The notes under the pieces: model-generated
What the model was told of the DNA's origin: nothing
The model's database searches: none
What the model saw: the letters and a program-made list of their open reading frames with translations, nothing else
In this document: piece by piece, positions 24,542 through 33,113 of the stretch
Numbering within the stretch: the first letter of the stretch is position 1
Layout of the letters: each line of letters opens with the position of its first letter
Made by a program: the position numbers and the translations under genes
Origin: Candidatus Fimimorpha faecalis
Lineage (GTDB): Bacteria; Bacillota; Clostridia; Lachnospirales; Lachnospiraceae
Length of the DNA: 33,412 nucleotides
Direction: 5' to 3'
Assembly: GCA_018712075.1 (NCBI GenBank)
Contig: DVHN01000172.1
Coordinates: forward strand, 1-33,412

Positions 24542-26230
24542 TTATTCTTTTTTCACTTTAACAAGACATTGCTTTTTCCAGAAAGCCATTGCAAACGGAA
24601 CGACTGTTTTATATCCCATTCGCTCAATTTTTTTCACATATTGCCTTTCTTCAATTTGTCTCATTGCCTGCTCACATACTTTATCCAGATTCTGTTCTGA
24701 TTCTGTCCATTTTGCCTCAATAATAAAAGCACGCCGATTGCGTCGATCTTTTACTACAATATCGGAACGCCCTAATCCATTTTCATAATTCGATTCCACT
24801 CGATATCCTGCATTTGAAACAAGTCCCACAAGAAACGCATGATAAAAGCTTTCTCTATAATCATGATAACTAATTGTATCAAACAGTAGATCCGATAGAA
24901 GATTCGTTAATGTTTCTGCCTCTCCATTCCATAAAGCAAAAAACAATTTGCTACGGTCACTCATTGATGCGTGATCATAAAACCAACTTTTTACACTTTT
25001 ACGAAAAATATCCATCACTTCCGCATTTGGAATTTTTAATGCAAACAGACCGAACGGAAGCTTTTCCTCTATTTGAATGGTTGTCAAATATCCTGTGAAA
25101 TATAACAACGTCCACAAATTCTCTTCAGAAGACTCTAAAACATCATAAGTAAGTGTTTCTTCAATTGGCTCTAAAATATATTTTCCATCCAATAATTCCT
25201 CAAATTTCTCATTTACATCAAACTGCGTTCGCTCTAAAAAAGATCGAATAATCGCATTATCGCTCGTATTTTCCCAATAGCTTTTTGGCTCTGCCTTCGG
25301 ATTCATAATTAGATTATTTACATAATTCATAACATCCCAGGGACAATATATATCAAAGTCACCAAATTGATATCCATTATACCATTTTTTTATTTCATCT
25401 ATATGATCCATTAATTTTGTTTTCTCTAACAGAACATTCACCTCTGCTTGTGTAAATCCGAAATATTCATTCAATCGAGTATCCGAAATCGTGTCGGAAA
25501 CAAAATTATTCGTTCCTGTAAAAATACTTTCTTTTGCAATTCTAAGACATCCCGTAAACACGGCAAATTTTAAAGAATCATTATCTTTAATTGCAGTACT
25601 AATAAGCGGACGAATTACTTCCATCATCTGCTCATAATAATCTTCTTTCTCTCCTCGATTTCCACTTGCCTTAGCAATCGGCACATCATATTCATCAACC
25701 AAAAGAATTACTGGCTTACCATAATAAGCTTGCATCATACGAAGCAGCAACGCAATTGATGTCTGTAAATCCTTTTTCCTTGCATTTCCTAAACTCAGTT
25801 CTAAAAACACTAACTTATCATTTTCATTTACCACTTCACTTTTTGTTAGATATTCATGACTCTTACAAAGATTTGAAATTACCGTCTCCAAAAGCCCATA
25901 GGCATTTTCAAATGTATTTCCTCCAATATCCTTAAACGTTAAAAATAATGTAGGATATTGATTCATCCATTTTGTACACAATTCTTCGTTTTCCGCAATT
26001 GCCAGTCCCTTAAATAATGCTTTACTATCCTTACGAATATCAAAAAATTCTGACAACATACTCATATTCAGCGTCTTACCAAAACGACGAGGACGAGTAA
26101 TTAACGTAACCTGTGTTGCATCCGTCTTCAATAATTCCTCAATCAATCCCGATTTATCAGCAAAATAATAGTTATTCATCCGAATATCCGCAAATCCCGA
26201 ACGCCCAACAGGAATCTTTATATTCCCCAT
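24542..26230 (-). CDS. AAA-ATPase-like protein with C-terminal PD-(D/E)XK nuclease domain
   Basis: A 562-residue member of the AAA-ATPase-like (DUF1703/PDDEXK_9) family abundant in gut Firmicutes and Bacteroidetes. The ATG at 26230 is chosen because GGGAG lies 9 nt upstream; a GTG at 26236 is too close. Residues: N-terminal conserved region with IPVGRSGFADIR and YYFADKSGLIEELL, Walker A-like RPRRFGKT (46-53), Walker B PVILLVDEYD (173-182), then a C-terminal nuclease fold with GRSDIVV (Asp490) and IIEAKW (Glu505, Lys507). The role of these proteins is unsettled; they are multi-copy and often lie near mobile or defence DNA. It is separated from the RADAR-like genes by 113 bp and is probably independently transcribed. 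Confidence 0.88.
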   Translation of the reverse strand: MGNIKIPVGRSGFADIRMNNYYFADKSGLIEELLKTDATQVTLITRPRRFGKTLNMSMLSEFFDIRKDSKALFKGLAIAENEELCTKWMNQYPTLFLTFKDIGGNTFENAYGLLETVISNLCKSHEYLTKSEVVNENDKLVFLELSLGNARKKDLQTSIALLLRMMQAYYGKPVILLVDEYDVPIAKASGNRGEKEDYYEQMMEVIRPLISTAIKDNDSLKFAVFTGCLRIAKESIFTGTNNFVSDTISDTRLNEYFGFTQAEVNVLLEKTKLMDHIDEIKKWYNGYQFGDFDIYCPWDVMNYVNNLIMNPKAEPKSYWENTSDNAIIRSFLERTQFDVNEKFEELLDGKYILEPIEETLTYDVLESSEENLWTLLYFTGYLTTIQIEEKLPFGLFALKIPNAEVMDIFRKSVKSWFYDHASMSDRSKLFFALWNGEAETLTNLLSDLLFDTISYHDYRESFYHAFLVGLVSNAGYRVESNYENGLGRSDIVVKDRRNRRAFIIEAKWTESEQNLDKVCEQAMRQIEERQYVKKIERMGYKTVVPFAMAFWKKQCLVKVKKE

Positions 26231-26343
26231 ATTCACGATCTCCCTTCTGGAATCACCTCAAGTATTAAAAAATTTCATACCTAGCTATTACTTGTCTTTA
26301 TTTTACTACAGCGAAACTATGAAGTAAATCATCTACTCAACTA

Positions 26344-29004
26344 TTAGAAAGAGTTTTTGCTTTTTTGCTTTTTTTCCTTATAGTACTTCTTATTAAAAAA
26401 GCTTTGTTGATTTCCAAATTTTCTAACACGATTAATCCATTCATATATCATAGATTGATTGTACAATGGTTTTCCATGGTCATCTTTAAGCTTCTCTAGT
26501 GCATTTGCTAATAATCCATATTCATTTTCAAGAGATGTACTAAATACTCCCATATCATCCGTATTGACAGATACCGATATTTGAGGACATTCCGATAGTA
26601 TTTGAGTATCAAGCGTTAACTCTTTATTATAGAAGTTAAATATTGGATGCTTCGCATAATCTTTAAATGTACCTATTAAATAATTAGAAGAAGGATTTGT
26701 TTCAATTGCAATTCCTATCTCACTAATTCTTTTTTGCAATTCTTTTTGGATTAACTTTACACCTTGAATATAATATGGCATTATATTAATCTCAATCCTC
26801 TTCCTTCCTGCCTTTTTTATATCACTATTAAAATGGTATAAATAGTTTAACAAAAATACTTGTGGCATATACCGAATGTTAAACCGTTCTGGAAATTTCT
26901 GATTTATATATGATTGTTCTATATTTACCCCATTAGGTATTGGTTTAAAATAACCATTCTCATAAAGGCACGGATCATCTCCTCTTAGCTTCCAAGCCTG
27001 ATAATACTCAGAAAGATTAAAAGCATACCCTTCCTCTTGAAAAGTAAATGCTACTCCTAAATGCTTATATTCATTAATTGCATCTTTTAATATTTCTTTT
27101 ATTTCTCGAAAATCAATATATTTTCTATAAATTTCATAGAAATAATAATCATATTCTTCTTCTATATATCCACTCAAAGTACTCATACCAGGAATATCAA
27201 ATCGGATCAAAGCATGATACATCCATACTAATGTATCAAGATAATCTTGCTGCGGTATCAAAATTTTGTTATTTTTAGAACAATACCATTCTTCCACATC
27301 CAATCCTAATGCTAACGCATGTCCCATACGATCCCCCGACTCCATATTCAAAAAATTAATAGCCTCATCAATCGCACGAAGTCCATCCGCTATATCTAAG
27401 AAATCTTCTCCCACATGATAGGTTACTCTCAATTGTGGAAGTTCTTTTCTATTTAACCCATCATCTAAAATTTTTATATGATTTCGTAAATATCGGAAAC
27501 TGCTGGCAAAAACCTCTGGTCTACATCCAATTTCACTTGATGCCGCATCAATTCCCAGTATCCTTTTTGCATACTTTGGATGTTGTTCCCGTATAGCTAC
27601 AATAACATTTGCTAATTTTTTTACACTTCGACGTTTTTTATAATGCCTATAATGGCTAAATTCATAATTATCCTCTTCTTCATCCGATGACTTCGAGAAA
27701 TGAAACGTATAAAAATACTTCTTTTTTTCTTTTCCAATAATATAATCCAACTGTTTTATAACATCTATATTTTTCTTTACCGTATTTTGTGGATGAATTC
27801 TAATTTCTAATGATTTTATATTTGAATTCAGCATGTTTTCTCTTACAGCCCATTTAACCATTTCCGTTTTGAATATAATATCATCAACCAACTCCATTTT
27901 ACGATTTTGGTATTTTTGAAAATTTATAAAACCTACATTTTGGTTAGATTGTATTAATTCTGAGCGCAAAACTTCTTTAATTAATAAATACGCATAAAAC
28001 CAATTTACATATATTTCTGGAAATTCACTTCTATAAATTTTATGTAAACAAGAATATAAAAACCAGCGTTCTCCCGCAAAAATATTATTACATGCTTTAA
28101 CCTCGCAGAATTCCCTCATTCCAAATAAAGCATAATCTTCTAATTCCTTATTATCATAGAAGTTATCATTACGAAACACATCAATATTCATTTGAATCTC
28201 TGAAAGAATTTCTTCCATACAATCCTGATTTTCTATACATTCTTCTACCTTTTTCTCATCAAGATTAATCTCACCTATTTGGATAGTTCTATTCATTAAT
28301 TTTGAAAAGAGAAATATCCGTATTAACACAGCCTGATAGTGCTGAACTACCAATGATTCCTCTTTATAACTAGCATTATAATGAACACTAGAGTATCTTC
28401 TTTCATAATCATATTTCTTTAAATACTTCGCTGATTTTGATCTGCAAACATTGTTCATTAAACTAATCCATGAAACAGAAAACATGGGCGCAGAGCCGTA
28501 TAAATGGAAATGATTTTCTGAAATTCCTCTTTCCATAATACGATTCAATTGAGAATTATTATGACCAATTACTGTTTTCCAGGTAAATCCCATTTCCATT
28601 GTTTCTTCTGGACGATTTTTCTGCGCTAAATAGGCAGCTATTAACAAATCTTCGCTTATCTCAAATGTCAACATTCTCCAGTTCATTAGCTTATCATATC
28701 GGCACATAATTTCATTGTTCTGAACAATCAATTTTTTCTTTATATAACAAAATAATGCATCAAATACAGAAAAACTTTGCGTACTTTCCCTCTGATCAAT
28801 CGTATTTCTCTCTATTTGAAATATATCTTTATAGTACAACCACAAATTTTGCAACTCTATTTCACTGTATTCTCTCATATATACAAATGCCAAGTTCACA
28901 AACTCTTTTTGGTCAAATCTTTGAGCATTAATACTATGATTCAAAACCATTTTTGCCGATATATGCTTAAATAAAAGACATAGGATGCGTTCCAAATTGT
29001 CCAT
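26344..29004 (-). CDS. rdrB: RdrB-like adenosine deaminase of a RADAR-type defence system
   Basis: An 886-residue protein carrying a scattered but complete adenosine-deaminase active site. Metal ligands are His165 and His167 (ENHFHLYGS), His530 (YHVGED) and Asp816 (NTDDMG), and catalytic residues are Glu533, His562 (RMGHA) and Asp817. IETNPSSN (767-774) matches the ADA segment before the TDD motif. Housekeeping deaminases are about 350 residues long; this protein adds ~150 residues at the N-terminus and large insertions between the motifs, as in RdrB, which assembles into large shells and deaminates adenosine nucleotides or RNA during phage infection. GGGGGA lies 6 nt before the ATG. It follows the ATPase gene by 53 bp. 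RADAR identity is inferred from the size, motif set and pairing; confidence in the ADA fold itself is higher. Confidence 0.83.
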   Translation of the reverse strand: MDNLERILCLLFKHISAKMVLNHSINAQRFDQKEFVNLAFVYMREYSEIELQNLWLYYKDIFQIERNTIDQRESTQSFSVFDALFCYIKKKLIVQNNEIMCRYDKLMNWRMLTFEISEDLLIAAYLAQKNRPEETMEMGFTWKTVIGHNNSQLNRIMERGISENHFHLYGSAPMFSVSWISLMNNVCRSKSAKYLKKYDYERRYSSVHYNASYKEESLVVQHYQAVLIRIFLFSKLMNRTIQIGEINLDEKKVEECIENQDCMEEILSEIQMNIDVFRNDNFYDNKELEDYALFGMREFCEVKACNNIFAGERWFLYSCLHKIYRSEFPEIYVNWFYAYLLIKEVLRSELIQSNQNVGFINFQKYQNRKMELVDDIIFKTEMVKWAVRENMLNSNIKSLEIRIHPQNTVKKNIDVIKQLDYIIGKEKKKYFYTFHFSKSSDEEEDNYEFSHYRHYKKRRSVKKLANVIVAIREQHPKYAKRILGIDAASSEIGCRPEVFASSFRYLRNHIKILDDGLNRKELPQLRVTYHVGEDFLDIADGLRAIDEAINFLNMESGDRMGHALALGLDVEEWYCSKNNKILIPQQDYLDTLVWMYHALIRFDIPGMSTLSGYIEEEYDYYFYEIYRKYIDFREIKEILKDAINEYKHLGVAFTFQEEGYAFNLSEYYQAWKLRGDDPCLYENGYFKPIPNGVNIEQSYINQKFPERFNIRYMPQVFLLNYLYHFNSDIKKAGRKRIEINIMPYYIQGVKLIQKELQKRISEIGIAIETNPSSNYLIGTFKDYAKHPIFNFYNKELTLDTQILSECPQISVSVNTDDMGVFSTSLENEYGLLANALEKLKDDHGKPLYNQSMIYEWINRVRKFGNQQSFFNKKYYKEKKQKSKNSF

Positions 29005-29057
29005 TCAACTTCCCCCTTTCCCTTAGCTTTATTATTCTTACTTCCTAAGAGAAATCT

Positions 29058-31709
29058 TTAATCATCATATCCCATCCATCTGATCTCATTTTCTTTTGTT
29101 TTTTCATCTTCTTTACATTCACTACTTCCCCGAACTGTTAATTCTTTTAACATAGACGCAAACCAGTCATCAAATTCATTTACTAAATACTCGTTACGAT
29201 TTGTAATCCATTTAATATATGGACAATACTCAAAGGCATCTTTCATACTTATTTTATATCCAGAATAATTTTCCTCTTTATGCTGCCATTTTTCCCAATG
29301 AACCATTCCTGTTTCATATTTTTCGTCATTTTCTTTTAATTGCTCACTCATAAAATTATATATATCAATAGTCTCTTTTAAAATTTCTTTTTCCGTTCTG
29401 GCATTAATGCTTTGTCCATACATTCTTTGCCGAACTCGCTTTAATAAGTTATAAGACACGTCCATATCATATATCGGCAAAGCAAATGCTCCACAGTACT
29501 TTGCCCAATCTTCAAATTCTTGTTTGATTTCTTCTTTTAATTTTTCATTATTCTTATTTCCAAATAGGCATTGATATAGGCTATTCATTAATGGTATTAT
29601 ATTTTCTTCATACTGGAATGCATTGGAAACAAAATTCATAATATTAAAAATCCCAATTCCTTCTCTATTTTTTATAATATTAATAATATTATCTGTTTGA
29701 GTGGCAGCTAAAAAATCCTTTTTTAACTTGGAAAAGTTATAAGACGTTTCTGTTTTTTGAATATCCCATCGAAACTGTTCTTGTTTTTTATAATATGGTT
29801 GATCGAAAAACATTCCCAACACTAATACACTTCTAAAAATTTTTTTAATATTTTCTTTTAGATCCTCTTTCGTAGAGCCGCTTTCTTCCTTCCACACCTT
29901 AATTTGCTCTTTCATTTCTGGACTCAGTTTAATTTGGAAGACTTGCTCCATCATTACTTTTTGTCTATCACCGACATTAAAAAATCTTTCTGTACCTTCT
30001 TTTTTCATTAGTGGCATCATTTTATTTGCCCAGCTTCCTGCAAATGATCCATTCAATATTTCACGAAAGATCTTTGTTCTATTCTCGGTATTGTCAGTAC
30101 CCTTATTTTCATATCTATAATAGTAATATAATCTAGTCATTTCTAACGAGTAAAAAGCTAAAAGACACCGAATGATTTCCTTACTCTGTTCATCACATCT
30201 TCCCCAGCAATAAATAATTCGCATAATCTCACCATAGCTATATTCATACTCATCAACGATATCTGCCAACGATTTTAAGTTTTTCTCCAATGAATTAAGC
30301 TGTGTTTTTTCTTTTATTTTCATATCATCAATAATTTTACTTATATGCGAAAATAAATTCCTACAGGATCTCGGCAACTTACTTTCTGTAATTTTAAAAA
30401 ATGCTTTTTTAGAATTGGTATTTAATCGTTCATCTACCATTCTTGTAGTAATATCAGACATTAACAGTTTATAATTCCGTTCATATGTGGAGAAAAATTC
30501 CTTATTTTCTACTTCTATAGCCAGATTTTGATCCTTTAATTTCCCCATAGTTTTTAACATTAAATAGAAATTGACATAAGAACGCAGCGAATTTTGTTCA
30601 AAGAAATGTCGCTTTTCTCCTTTGATATCCATTCTCATACCTAGTTTTTCATAAATCTCCTGAAAAACTGCGTTTTTCAAATCTAAGCCGTTTTCCTTAA
30701 CTTTTATTCCCTGACACTTTGCTAAATTTGGCATATAGATCCTCATATGACATGGAAGAGCCTTATCCAAAAAATCTTTCGCCAGGTTTTCTACTTCTTG
30801 ACTTTTTTCCTTTATTTTTTCTTCCACAAAAGGAACGATCTTATAAAAGTGTCTCTCACATAATAATTTCAATTGATCATAGTCAATAGCTAATAAAATA
30901 ATAACATTAGGAACCATCATATAGCGATGTATTTTCTCCAGCATATCAAATCCACTGTCAATATTTAAATCCAAATCGTCAATCACAATCACCAGAAAAT
31001 GATTTTGTTCTTTTCTGTGTTTATCTACTACTTTCAAGTAATCTTGGATTAATTCTTCAAAATCCATCTTTATCGATAAACTACTTGATAAACTTTTTAA
31101 AGACATAATCGGAGATTCTTCCCAATAATCTTCTCTTGGAGTCTTTACTTCCAATTGACAAATACTTTTATATACTTTATCAAATTTTTTCTGTATTTTT
31201 CTTCTTTGATCATCATCTCTTTTTTCTAAGTTCTCTCGATTTATGCGTAAAAAATCCCCATACATTTGTGCTAAAATTACTTTAAAAATATCTTCTCCAT
31301 TCTCCAACAAAGAACTATCAATACAATCTAAGCACGTAAAAGAAATATCATTTGATTTCGAAAATGTAAAAAATATATCTTCTTTATTTTCTCCATATTT
31401 TTTATAATAGTCTTTCAATGCACCTGCAAAGGAAACCATGGCCGATGTTTTTCCAGTTCCACGCTTTCCTATAAAAGGAACAATGTTATGGATCTGACTC
31501 TGGGTTAATTTTACAGCATTTTCATATCCATCTTCCCTATATCTCTCAAAAATCTTTTCATTTTGTTTCAAAATTTCAGCCACTACCTGAAATGCCTGAA
31601 AAAATTCTTTCCCATAATAAGATTTATGAAAATCTTTCATTTCTTCAATCTTACTCTGCGTTCCCTCAATTTGTAAAGATACATTTTCTATTATATAAGG
31701 TTTGCTCAT
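29058..31709 (-). CDS. rdrA: RdrA-like P-loop ATPase of a RADAR-type defence system
   Basis: A large ATPase, 883 residues from the ATG at 31709, which has GGGGGA 7 nt upstream. An in-frame ATG at 31724, five codons earlier and 4 bp after the stop of the preceding gene, has no good ribosome site, but coupling from it cannot be excluded. Walker A GKRGTGKTS begins at residue 81, with Walker B FLVIVIDDLD at about 238-247 and a likely sensor-1 strand VIILLAIDYDQL at about 269-280. The remaining ~600 residues are helical, very Lys/Glu-rich and without a family I recognise. In known RADAR systems RdrA is a ring-forming AAA+ ATPase of similar size that works with the deaminase RdrB. The assignment rests on length, N-terminal P-loop position and the adjacent deaminase gene. 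Confidence 0.78.
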   Translation of the reverse strand: MSKPYIIENVSLQIEGTQSKIEEMKDFHKSYYGKEFFQAFQVVAEILKQNEKIFERYREDGYENAVKLTQSQIHNIVPFIGKRGTGKTSAMVSFAGALKDYYKKYGENKEDIFFTFSKSNDISFTCLDCIDSSLLENGEDIFKVILAQMYGDFLRINRENLEKRDDDQRRKIQKKFDKVYKSICQLEVKTPREDYWEESPIMSLKSLSSSLSIKMDFEELIQDYLKVVDKHRKEQNHFLVIVIDDLDLNIDSGFDMLEKIHRYMMVPNVIILLAIDYDQLKLLCERHFYKIVPFVEEKIKEKSQEVENLAKDFLDKALPCHMRIYMPNLAKCQGIKVKENGLDLKNAVFQEIYEKLGMRMDIKGEKRHFFEQNSLRSYVNFYLMLKTMGKLKDQNLAIEVENKEFFSTYERNYKLLMSDITTRMVDERLNTNSKKAFFKITESKLPRSCRNLFSHISKIIDDMKIKEKTQLNSLEKNLKSLADIVDEYEYSYGEIMRIIYCWGRCDEQSKEIIRCLLAFYSLEMTRLYYYYRYENKGTDNTENRTKIFREILNGSFAGSWANKMMPLMKKEGTERFFNVGDRQKVMMEQVFQIKLSPEMKEQIKVWKEESGSTKEDLKENIKKIFRSVLVLGMFFDQPYYKKQEQFRWDIQKTETSYNFSKLKKDFLAATQTDNIINIIKNREGIGIFNIMNFVSNAFQYEENIIPLMNSLYQCLFGNKNNEKLKEEIKQEFEDWAKYCGAFALPIYDMDVSYNLLKRVRQRMYGQSINARTEKEILKETIDIYNFMSEQLKENDEKYETGMVHWEKWQHKEENYSGYKISMKDAFEYCPYIKWITNRNEYLVNEFDDWFASMLKELTVRGSSECKEDEKTKENEIRWMGYDD

Positions 31710-31728
31710 CGTTCTATCCCCCATACCA

Positions 31729-32973
31729 TTAACAATTTTCCATTTTATCCTTCAATTTTGTTTGAGTCATCTCCAAATATTTTTTACTTCCCTCTTTACC
31801 AAAAATCTGAATATATAACTCATTTTGTTTTTCCATTCTTTCCAAATCGCAAACTTCTCTGCGCTTTTCAAATGCCTTATCAGCTTCTTCCCTATTATTC
31901 AAGTGTCTTTCATAAATAACTCCCATTTCATGATAAGCTTTAAATAAATATTCGTATTCCTTTTCCTGCAAATAGTTATTCCTGTATTTCTCATCTAAAA
32001 TATTAATAATATTTTTACATGACTCAACTGCTTCCAGCCACTTACCCTGTTGTAATTCGATCTGCATAATCTTATAAATAGCACGATACTCTAGTTTATT
32101 TGCTGTATATGCTTTTCGGTAATATTTTTCTGCTTCGTTCCAGTTTCCTTCTACCTTTTCATAAAATCTTCCTTGACGATAACAAACATAGCTTGAATAT
32201 GGCTGTTCTCCAATTTGATCAATCGCTTTCTGATAGTAAGCTTTAGCTTCTTCCTTATAATGCCTATCCAATTCAGCCAAAAAGCCTTTTAATACATACG
32301 CATTGACAAACGTAACATCCATTTTTAATAATTGATCCAGCTGTTCCATACACTTCTTTGTGTCAAAAAGAAGCTCCTGCTTTAAAAAAACACAAGTTTC
32401 ATTTGAAAGTCGGGCTAAATTAATCCGTGTAAACATCAAATACTTTGATTTCGATATAGCATCCTCTGTTCTATCTTGAAAAAGTTTAAGATATGCTCCT
32501 ACAAATTTATCTTGGGCTTTCTGTATATTTTCTTTTTTCTCATCTACAAAATAACTAAAACTTACTCTAGCTTTCATTAAATCATACTCAATATAAACAT
32601 AAGCAATTTCTTCTAATATCCCAAAATCTTCTTCTGAACATACAGTAGAATTTACTTTAATTTTCTGCAAACACTCTCTTAAATAGTTTTTCCATCCTTT
32701 TTCTGAAGAATCTTCGACCTTACCCAAACATATAGCATTTGGATAGCTTAACTTTAGCTGTTTTATCTTTTCCTTTAATGAATCATCAATAATAACTACT
32801 ACATCGAAATCCCCCTTAGGATCTGTCTTCAACGTACAATCACATATAAACGAACCTACTAACCGAAAATAATCTGCTAATAGCCGATATTCAAATCCAA
32901 CCAACTCGTGGTGTATAATTTTTACAGAACTTATCAATTTGTTACCATCCATTTTACATCTATTCTCCTCCAT
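31729..32973 (-). CDS. unrecognised protein: nucleotidyltransferase-like N-terminus plus TPR-like repeats
   Basis: First gene of the RADAR-like operon, 414 residues. Near the N-terminus 'RLVGSF' followed after 13 residues by DFDVVV (Gly40-Ser41, Asp55-Asp57) fits the hG[GS]-x(9-13)-Dh[DE]h signature of the nucleotidyltransferase superfamily; a third acidic residue could be in YIEYDLMKARV (about 123-133) but is uncertain. Residues about 190-400 form helical pairs of TPR type, for example EEAKAYYQKAIDQIG and NEAEKYYRKAYTANK, so a scaffold or ligand-sensing role is likely. The ATG at 32973 is only about 1 nt after the start predicted from a -10 at 32981-32986, so it could be leaderless; the ATG at 32952, 12 nt after GGAGGAG, is an alternative. 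It does not match the RADAR accessories I know (Csx27-like or SLATT membrane proteins). Confidence 0.75.
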   Translation of the reverse strand: MEENRCKMDGNKLISSVKIIHHELVGFEYRLLADYFRLVGSFICDCTLKTDPKGDFDVVVIIDDSLKEKIKQLKLSYPNAICLGKVEDSSEKGWKNYLRECLQKIKVNSTVCSEEDFGILEEIAYVYIEYDLMKARVSFSYFVDEKKENIQKAQDKFVGAYLKLFQDRTEDAISKSKYLMFTRINLARLSNETCVFLKQELLFDTKKCMEQLDQLLKMDVTFVNAYVLKGFLAELDRHYKEEAKAYYQKAIDQIGEQPYSSYVCYRQGRFYEKVEGNWNEAEKYYRKAYTANKLEYRAIYKIMQIELQQGKWLEAVESCKNIINILDEKYRNNYLQEKEYEYLFKAYHEMGVIYERHLNNREEADKAFEKRREVCDLERMEKQNELYIQIFGKEGSKKYLEMTQTKLKDKMENC

Positions 32974-32980
32974 TTATAAT

Positions 32981-32986
32981 ATTATA
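32981..32986 (-). promoter_or_regulatory. candidate -10 box of the RADAR-like operon
   Basis: A perfect TATAAT on the minus strand lies 7 bp before the ATG at 32973. No convincing -35 box is found at 16-18 bp (AACCGC). If used, the message would begin at or next to the start codon. Read-through from the genes to the right is equally possible. Confidence 0.3.
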
Positions 32987-32991
32987 GAAAA

Positions 32992-33105
32992 TTATTTTTG
33001 TGAGCGGTTGTAGTTAAGTATTTCGAGGCTTATAAGTCCCAATGTTCCAATCAAATATGTCACTTCATCAAACCACCGCGTTATCTTATTAAAGCACAAA
33101 CGCAA
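32992..33105 (-). CDS. possible 37-residue small protein (TTG start)
   Basis: A short frame starting at TTG (33105), with AGGAG 6 nt upstream; this ribosome site overlaps the stop codon of the Cap15-like gene, a layout typical of translational coupling. The peptide begins LRLCFNKITRWFDEV and has a moderately hydrophobic middle (TYLIGTLGLISLEIL), then a polar end, NYNRSQK. It is too short to assign to a family. The alternative is that this stretch is simply the leader of the next gene. Confidence is low because of the rare start codon and short length. Confidence 0.35.
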   Translation of the reverse strand: MRLCFNKITRWFDEVTYLIGTLGLISLEILNYNRSQK

Positions 33106-33113
33106 AAAATCTC

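Noticed and set aside
26300-26330. Inverted repeat after the deaminase gene as an intrinsic terminator
   Set aside because: The stem is imperfect with a bulge, and no U-rich run follows on the minus strand.
26344-29004. Housekeeping adenosine deaminase for purine salvage
   Set aside because: The protein is more than twice the normal length, has large insertions, and is next to a giant ATPase gene, not purine genes.
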